NCBI GenBank assembly: GCA_942159475.1
Contig: OW804096.1
Location: 103,204,194-103,268,193, forward strand
Source: Sthenelais limicola
Lineage: Eukaryota > Annelida > Polychaeta > Phyllodocida > Sigalionidae
Direction of reading: 5' to 3'
Length of the DNA: 64,000 nt
The position numbers and the translations under genes are program-made. Shown piece after piece: positions 57,111 to 64,000 of the stretch; the first letter of the stretch is position 1; each line of letters begins with the position of its first letter. The notes beneath the pieces are model-generated. The model worked only from the letters and a program-made list of their open reading frames with translations, made no database searches and was not told the origin of the DNA.

Positions 57111-58365
57111 TTAACGCGATGTGCAAAGACCTACAAAGCAACTCAGACGTTCAGGTTCCACTCCCGGTTCCACTAAGCTTAAACATATACCTGTACTTAG
57201 GTCTGTCATCATAAAGATGATGTATGATGGTCTCCTGGGACAACAAGACTCCGGCGGTCATCGTTTCCAAATTCTATTGCAACTAAAATGGGGTAACGCA
57301 CATGTATATTATTTGGAATGCTCACGGTTGTACTCCAAAGCCAGCTTGTGGGATGAAGAAAGTATGATGTCTTGAGATTAGATTCATTTTGAATTTAAGG
57401 AATAGGGCTGCTCTTGGTGATTTCGATAATCAGGTTTATCTCAGAAAATGAAGCCAATTTAGATTAGTGGCTAAATACAGGACAGGTAATTTTATGTTGC
57501 ATTTATTAATCGTGATATCCTTTCAGGTCCCCAATCAAAGGCTTATTACTGTTACAGAAGAGAACATTTATAAATTGCCACAAGGTCCACATATAATATA
57601 GGAATTTCTCTATGGTAGAAGCATCCTATGCCTTACCCAGAGCTTAATTACTCACTAATAATATAGTTGGGGAACTGATTATCGACCATGCAGTTGTTAA
57701 TCCGGAATTTCTTGAAGCATATGCACAAAGAGGCAATTAGTTTCATGTCGTTTTACGCCTTTGTCACTATATCTTTACAAATATAGACATTATTTATCCT
57801 ACTTTAGACCATTTTTTGACAGTGTCTTGATGATCCATGAGTATCCCAGCATGGACGGATCTTTACGATGGTTTTGATGGGAGTTCCTGATGTAGCAATG
57901 TAACATAGTCGTATTTACTGGTGGTATAGCAGTAGTAGACAAACAGCACCACAAGTGACCTTTTTGAGTAATTTGACTGACAAGGACCGGCTATACATAG
58001 TATTCACATGATGTCACCCCAGTCAGCTGCTATCCTCACTGGCAGCCATATACTGTGTGGCCACAGACGGAGCGGGAAGCACCAGATTGACAGGCTTTCC
58101 CATTTCAAATGTTTGAAAACGGCGACTATTCTATCATGACACACTAAAAAAATGACTATCAAACCCATCAGCATACTTTGTATCACATTCGCTAAAACTT
58201 TTGGGGGTGAAAACGGTCGGAAAATAGCATTTTCAAAGCTTGGAGCACACATGGCCAGCTAACGTTTACAAAGCTTGACCCACAGTATGGCGAGCCACGG
58301 CCAGAGCCGTGACATCAGTGAATACTATGTATAGGGGTTTTGGTGTATGTATGGAGGATGGTTCA
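57111..58365. other. no recognisable gene
   Basis: A frame at 57121-57375 (84 codons) is not recognised and has no splice or start support. The rest is unassigned. Confidence 0.3.
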
Positions 58366-58740
58366 TTAGTATGTGTGCTCTGGAAGGGTGAGGAGGTGTA
58401 GCGGAGGTGCAGCAGTGGAGCCGTGTAGCATTGGGGGTGGTGGTGGTGGTATGGGTATCGGTTGAGGGGCAGAGGAGGGGAGGTTGATGGGGGTGAGAGG
58501 GGGTTGATGAGGGAGAGAGGAGAGGTGAGAGGGGTGAGAGAGTGAGAGGGGTGAGAGAGTGAGGTATGAGGGTGGGGGCGAAGGTGATGTAGGTTGTGTA
58601 ATGGAATCAGTTGTGTATGAGAGTTTGAAGGAAGAGAGAGAGAAAGTGATGAGGGATAAGGGTGGGGGCAAAGGTGATGTAGGTTGTGTAAGGGAACCTT
58701 TGGTGTATGAGGGAAGGGAGAGGGTGAGAGAGAGATAATG
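58366..58740 (+). repeat. purine-rich GGTGAGAG minisatellite
   Basis: Mostly G and A on the plus strand (GGGGTGAGAG, GGTGGTGGTGG). A unit 'GGGTGGGGGCNAAGGTGATG' through GTAGGTTGTGTAANGGAA is duplicated about 110 bases apart (58569 and 58663). The proline-rich minus-strand frame is an artefact. Triplex or quadruplex formation is possible. Confidence 0.8.
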
Positions 58741-59289
58741 TGAATATTTTTATTTGATTAAAGTTCATAGATGTACGTACAGGAAATTAAGCGTGTTATT
58801 ACTTGCATTGAGCATTGAAGCTATAGTGAGTCCATTAATTCATTGCTGTGGGGTATCCGAGCATTTGAAACACAATATAAGTAATCATGTGTATAATTGA
58901 TGTAGGACTTCCGGTTTGGATTTCGAGGTGGTTAGATGAGGGTGAAGCGTGCTCCCCTTTTTTTCAGTTCAGGGTAACATACTTTGGTATTCTTGCGGAT
59001 ACTGATAAGTTTTGATTCTGGGATCTATCGGAAGTTTTATTATTATACACGCATTCACTACCAAGGCCCCGACGGCTGCTCATTACTTGTAACGCGGTAA
59101 TGGACTAGTACATTACCAGCGCGTTGTCATGGCGACGCAAGTTTGGTGGCACAAGATTGCTGACGCAAGTTTTGCCAGAGTGATCGTTTCACCTGTATCT
59201 AGTTATATTCCTGTTGTACGAAAACCAGATATGGTAAGTTATATTATTATCTTTTTAATTAACCACATTTTACATGCAAAATAAGGCAT
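58741..59289. other. no gene seen
   Basis: A potential donor GTAAGTTATA follows ATGG at 59234, but no supported exon precedes it. No other feature is seen. Confidence 0.3.
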
Positions 59290-59309
59290 GTATAATAATC
59301 AACTTATAG

Positions 59310-59395
59310 GACTTGTTTTCTGCACGGACGCGTAAGTAAAGAACTCGATCTACGATCTTGTTCTTTACTTACGCACCATGCGTCAACTCGTCCAA
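59310..59395. repeat. imperfect inverted repeat
   Basis: GACGCGTAAGTAAAGAAC (about 59328-59345) pairs with GTTCTTTACTTACGCACC (about 59368-59385); outer bases TTATAGGACTTG/ACTCGTCCAAT extend it weakly. Foldback element or MITE. Confidence 0.6.
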
Positions 59396-59479
59396 TGAGT
59401 GCTAAACATAGAACTGGAAGTTATTGTCATAATATCCAAGAAACTCTTGTCGACAAATGTGTGGTGTGGCTGACACCAT

Positions 59480-59845
59480 TGTTGAATTGAATTGAATTGA
59501 AATACTTTTTATTCAGCTCTCGACTGCGATCTAGGGAGGTCTCCAGCAAAATGGGAGGTATTCTGATCCCACAGTCAATTTACAGTAATTTAAGCAGAGG
59601 ACAATCCCGCTTGCAATCATTGACTGAAGTCGGGTCTCTGCTATCTGTTAAGTTTTAATAAATAAAGGTTCAGTGGTATGTAACATGATTGTGATTACGA
59701 TTGTGTACTTTGAACTCTGTATCTGGTAACAGTTGCTAAATGATTAATAAAATTTCATATGTAATTTTCTTAGTTTTTAAAATATATATCTTGCCATATA
59801 AATTGAATGCGATGGAAATAAGATAGTAAGGCTGTAGGCGGCTTC
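59480..59845 (+). mobile_element. possible 5' LTR of the Ty3-like element
   Basis: Sequence directly before the putative primer-binding site contains AATAAA (about 59746) and TATA-rich text. No second LTR exists in the window, so the boundaries are guessed. Confidence 0.3.
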
Positions 59846-59846
59846 A

Positions 59847-59865
59847 GTGGCGACAACAGTCACCC
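59847..59865 (+). other. possible primer-binding site
   Basis: TGGCGACAACAGTCACC follows the LTR-like region and precedes Gag. It resembles the TGGCGAC-type primer sites of Ty3/gypsy elements. The matching tRNA was not determined. Confidence 0.35.
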
Positions 59866-59925
59866 TTTATTAAATAAGCAAAAGAAAAAAGTTCATGTTC
59901 TGTCCACGAACAAGCAGCAACTGAC

Positions 59926-61220
59926 TTGGGTTCGTTCAAACATTGGCGGGCTTTTGCTGACCACTGGTCAGCCCATGGCGGATCTAGAGAGAGTCCAAAC
60001 TTTGTTATCCCGCCCAAGTTCTCAGAATTGGAAGGCGAGGACCCAAGACTATTCTTGGAAGACTGCTCAGCATTGGCAAGACGGCTCTATCCTAACAACA
60101 TAAACGCATTTTGCCCACATTTTGCCTCATATCTGGGAGGATCAGCAAGAGAATGGCTGCAAATGATGGAAAACCCAGATCCCTATGACAATTGGGACGT
60201 GCTGAAGATATCCTTTTTGGCAAGATTCGAACATCTGTCAGACATGGATAGACGGGCGATGAAACAAGTCAACATGACGGAGGGAGAAACCATCCTGCAG
60301 TTCATACGATCGTTCCAGAGCAGAATGATAAAGGCACAGGTCCAGGACCAGGATCAGATGAAGGAATATTTTCAAGCGTCGCTCTTGCCTAAATATCGTG
60401 CCATATTGATAAACAGACAGGATCTCACGCTGAACCAGATGATGGAATATTTACTTCAGAGAGAGGAAAGCATGTCTACAGGTACAGTGACCGCAGGAGA
60501 TCTGAAAAAGGTACAGAGAGCCATGGAAAAGTCGATGGAGAAGACTTTAGAGAAGAACATAGCTAGAATGGAGGCAGCCATCAAAGCACAGAATACGCCC
60601 GTAGCAGCTATCCCTACACCAGTTGTGGCGTACAATGGTAATACCAGGGCCAGAATCAGAGCCAGCCTCAACGATGGGATTATAATAACAACCAACCGCC
60701 ATCACAGAACGACTACCAAAGTGGCCAACAACACAATGGTTACCATAAGGGCAACCAACAACAGGGGCCACAACAGAATGGATATCAACAGTGGCCTCAG
60801 CAGAACAACCAGTGGCCTCAACAAAACAATCGATGGCCTCAGCCGAACAACCAGCAGCAATGGTCACAGGACGGTCCGAGCCAGTATAACAATGGCCAGC
60901 AGTTCCAGGGCTACAGAGGCGGCCATCATAACAGAAGCGGACGAGGCAGAGGAGGCAATCAGCAGTGATGGAATGGCAATGGGCAGCAGCAGAGCGGTGG
61001 ACCTTCTAACTACAACAAGTCTCAAGTTAAGTGCTTTAATTGTCAAAACTATGGTCACTATCAGAATGAATGTCATGCTCAGAGACAGAATAAGGGACCT
61101 CAGGGGGGAAATGGTATGCCCAATCAGAGAAAACAAGTAGGTGCGATTGAGTATGATCCTGGGAATACACAGGAAAATGATACAAATCAGGGGCCCTATT
61201 TCGTCGCGGATAACCCAAAC
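59926..61220 (+). pseudogene. gag: Ty3-type Gag with CCHC knuckle, frameshifted
   Basis: The first 230 codons carry a Gag capsid: FSELEGEDPRLFLEDCSALA, YLGGSAREWLQMMENPDPY, NWDVLKISFLARF and MTEGETILQFIRSFQSRM. A coiled region (KKVQRAMEKSMEKTLEKNI) follows. Near 60640 the frame shifts. In the other phase a long Gln/Asn-rich tail (WPQQNNQWPQQNN) and an Arg/Gly stretch lead to CFNCQNYGHYQNEC, a C-X2-C-X4-H-X4-C knuckle. A TGA interrupts it at 60966-60968 and the end is near 61220. The frame opens on TTG with no upstream in-frame ATG. The Gln/Asn-rich tail is unusual. Confidence 0.8.
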
Positions 61221-61237
61221 TAGAGTCTCTCCCTTCA

Positions 61238-62611
61238 TTGGGGCATATTGAGGGGAGAGAGCAAAAGAAAGGCAAAGGGAAGGAAATATTGAGCCCAGAA
61301 GTAATTAGAAACAAACCTAGCAATAAGGGAATTAGAATCGAGGGTCAACCCCATTTGTTAACCGATGTCTGCTATGTAAATAATTCGTGGGATTATTTCT
61401 CGATACCAATCGACAAGGAGCAACATTCTATTGATGCTTCTATGTATGGAACAAATGGACGTGAGGTATGGTTCGACGCCAAGGATGATGCCTTGGGGGA
61501 GGGCCTAATAGCTGCTAGAAGCGTGGCTAGTGTCACGGGGAACGCGATACCGGTAAGAATTATGAATTATACGATGTTCCCTCAAGACATCCAGGCACGC
61601 ACCCAAATTGGGTGGGTAGCCCAAGATGGCTTTGTGGAAGTAAATTCTAAGGTATGTGCGTCCCAGGAAACAACTGAAGAGGCAAAAGAGAGTGAACAGA
61701 GTGTTTTTACACCAGAGGTCAATATAAAAGAGTCGACTATTTCACAAGAGCAAAAGAGCAAATTAAAGAAACTGTGTACTCAGTATTGTGATGTTTTCGT
61801 GGGGCAAGATGGCATGTTGGGTTCCACCAATGTTTTAGAGCATAAGATAAAATTGAAATCTGAATATGAAGTGGTACACAAGTTACCATACCGTCAATCT
61901 CCTATCATGAGAGAGATGATGGACGAGCTAGTAAAAGAACAACTACGTCAGGGGGTGATAGAAAAATCTTACGGAGGAGCATGGGCTTCACCATGTTTCA
62001 TAGTCGCCAAGGGTAACGCGAAACCTGGGGACTATCGCCAATGGAGGTTAGTCTGTGATTTTCGCGGATTAAATGACGCCACGGAACCACAGTTTTTGAA
62101 TATTCCAAGAACAGATGATGTAATAGATTGTATAGGTCAAGAGGCGCCAACAATTTTCTCATGCCTCGACCTACAGTCTGGATTTTTTCAGGTCGATATA
62201 TGTGAGGAGGATTGGGACAAAACAGCATTCATAACCTCCTCAGGTACAAAGTATAGATACACGAAACTACCCATGGGTATGACTAACAGTCCAAGAACTT
62301 TCCAACTCCTAATGGATATGGTTCTTGCAGGATTGAAATACAAAACATGTTTGGTATATTTGGACGATATTTGTGTATTTAGTACTAATTTTGATCAACA
62401 CCTAAAAGACCTGGAGGAAGTTTTCTTGCGGTTAAGAGAAGCCAATCTTAAATTGAAGCCTTCTAAGTGCGTGATGTGTAGAGACAAAATTAAGTTTCTG
62501 GGTCACACACTTTCAGCGGACGGCATAGCTCCACATGAGGATAATATAGCCCCGTTGAGAAATATAGCAGTCCCAGTGAAGCGACTGGACATCCAGCGAT
62601 TTCTAGGAATT
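61238..62611 (+). pseudogene. pol: Ty3-type Pol: reverse transcriptase, protease missing
   Basis: Opens 17 bases after Gag. The first 150 codons correspond to the stretch between protease and RT (VRIMNYTMFPQDI), and no DTG/DSG protease triad is visible. From about residue 160: KKLCTQYCDVFV, HKLPYRQSPIMREMMDEL, WASPCFIVAKGN, WRLVCDFRGLNDATEP, SCLDLQSGFFQVDI (motif A), KLPMGMTNSPRTFQLLMD (motif B) and CLVYLDDICVFS (YLDD 62357-62368). KFLGHTLSADGI and DIQRFLGI follow. RT boxes are intact, but RNase H and integrase are cut off by a repeat inserted at about 62612; the last 17 codons before the stop come from that repeat. Confidence 0.9.
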
Positions 62612-62960
62612 GTTCCCGATGTGCAAGATTGCATTTCTGACCTAGTTTTTACCTGGAACTTTTGACCTGATTCTGACCTGGTGCTTTACTAGTGGAAATC
62701 GTAAACGATTGTGAGGCTCAAACTTGATTTTACAATGCTCTACACACCTGATTAATAAATGCAGTCAAAATGCTCTCAACAATGCTCACAGTACCAGGTG
62801 TAATTATGCAGTTTTTGATGCACTCAGTGCAGCACTTTCATTGCTGCTTCATTGTAAGTGTCTTTTAGCTGCTATGAGAAAAGGTGTTTAAATAACCTGA
62901 GGTAAAAGTTCTAATAAGTTTGAATCCAATTGTTCAGAAGGGGGCCACCACATCTACCTT
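62612..62960 (+). repeat. dispersed repeat with AGGTCA direct repeats, copy 2
   Basis: Matches the reverse complement of 53500-53830 from CCCGATGTGCA onward. TGACCT words occur at 62638, 62663 and 62674, with a mutated TTACCT at 62649. It disrupts the Ty3-type pol gene. Confidence 0.7.
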
Positions 62961-64000
62961 TAATAGTTTACCATCATTTTAGTCATCTCTTTCCAGTCCA
63001 CCAAGACAGCAGGTTTAGCTACCTGTAGGGGAGGTTAGTGTGTGTGCAGTTGTACAACAGCTACAGTGCACTCATAGCACCCATACCATTTCTGTATACA
63101 GTTATAGGGGGTGTTTTTATTATAACCCGTTTTAAAATCAAAAAGATAAATTACACTAGTGAACTATTATAAGATATTACTTGTAATATTTATAATTAAA
63201 TATTGAGGAACATATATAATGTTTAAATGCCACATAATAAGTGTATTAGCTGCACTTTCATTGTAAAAGAAATTGTAAATGCACCCCAGTTACCATTTGC
63301 GCCATCTGGTGAAAACAGTACCACCACCTGGTGAAAACAAGTGGCATAATGGTAAGCCTATGGAGAGTTGTAACCTGTATTAAAAATGATTAGTGGTAGT
63401 ATTGTGTAGTATTTAGATGGAATGTTTGACTTATAATAATTCTGCATTATTTTATATGCTTTGTTGTGCCGCATTGCACTAGTACTTGGAGGCAGGAGCA
63501 GGTTATTAGTTCCAGAGATATATACTCATAATATACTTCAGAGTCTGAATGTCCTTCAAGGGACGATGTTTCAAACATTAAACTTCATTTGAGCAAATCC
63601 ACCATTTGGTCGTCATTTGACCCTAAAATCATTTTCTGCCTATTTGAATAAGAAAAAATGATGGCAGACATTTTTCGATAGTTTTATCGTGTCCGCCGGC
63701 CCAAAATACATCAGAAATACCCCCTATTTACATAGTTTTTCCTAAAATTTTAGGTATTGGGGTGAAAAAACTGGATTTAAGGGCCTTTAAAATGAAGAAA
63801 AATCAGGCGAGGCGCAATAAAATGCTGGAAATAAATAAAAATATTTAGCTGAATATTTTTTCGAACTCATTTAACCATTAAGCCTTGACTCTGGGTAATG
63901 CGTGATCTGCTTTTTATTGGTTTTCTAGGGATCTTTGGTGTAGTAAAAATGACAAAATAAGTTGGGAAATCTAAATGTCAGCGTCACGTATGGAAAATAA
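62961..64000. other. no gene seen
   Basis: AT-rich; 'CCATTTGCGCCATCTGGTGAAAACAGTACCACCACCTGGTGAAAAC' style short duplication near 63290-63340. Continuation of the repeat or flanking sequence; nothing coding is recognised. Confidence 0.3.

Noticed and set aside
58366..58671. Proline/serine-rich minus-strand frame of 101 codons
   Set aside because: Arises from a purine-rich tandem repeat, with no start context or splice sites.

Overview
The window looks like the repeat-rich, AT-rich nuclear genome of a metazoan, most likely a marine invertebrate. Supporting signs are GT-AG introns, AATAAA poly(A) signals, CTRR-free foldback elements, many micro- and minisatellites, and a mix of DIRS-like, Ty3-like, APE-type LINE and Crypton-type tyrosine-recombinase elements. 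The phylum cannot be fixed from this sequence alone. There are no bacterial operons, no rRNA and no complete tRNA.

Layout. 1-1.9 kb: Ty3-type Gag remnant (+). 2.26-4.8 kb: decayed DIRS-like element (-) with Gag-like, reverse transcriptase (RT) and tyrosine recombinase (YR) pieces. 4.8-10.65 kb: LINE (+) with a two-part ORF1, which includes half of a NADAR domain, and a broken ORF2 (endonuclease, RT, C-terminus). 10.7-16.2 kb: hairpins, a roughly 153-bp tandem repeat and a LINE fragment (-). 16.3-21.8 kb: first copy of a three-hairpin element, an LTR-like repeat, a small spliced gene model, an AACCAAT array and a long interspersed repeat. 25.1-28.1 kb: broken YR element with nested insertion and downstream direct repeats. 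29.8-30.9 kb: second small spliced gene model. 32.9-35.5 kb: perfect palindrome, second three-hairpin copy, then a Crypton-type YR gene with a complete set of catalytic residues. 37-43.2 kb: minisatellites and a hammerhead-like motif. 43.9-44.6 kb: LTR- or promoter-like block with heat-shock element, TATA and poly(A) signal. 46.5-47.8 kb: second copy of the 19-20.3 kb repeat. 48.7-57.0 kb: two further LINEs (+), each split by an insertion with a 4-bp target duplication. 59.4-62.6 kb: Ty3-like element with Gag and RT but no visible protease, cut by a dispersed repeat that carries AGGTCA direct repeats.

Most coding capacity is retrotransposon debris. Frameshifts, stops and nested insertions indicate that almost every element is dead. 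The best candidate for a living gene is the Crypton-type YR gene at 33.8-35.4 kb (intron, all catalytic residues, poly(A) signal). The most unusual coding signal is the NADAR half-domain inside the ORF1 region of the 5.9-10.65 kb LINE. The non-coding part is rich in perfect inverted repeats, suggesting several small foldback families moving in this genome.
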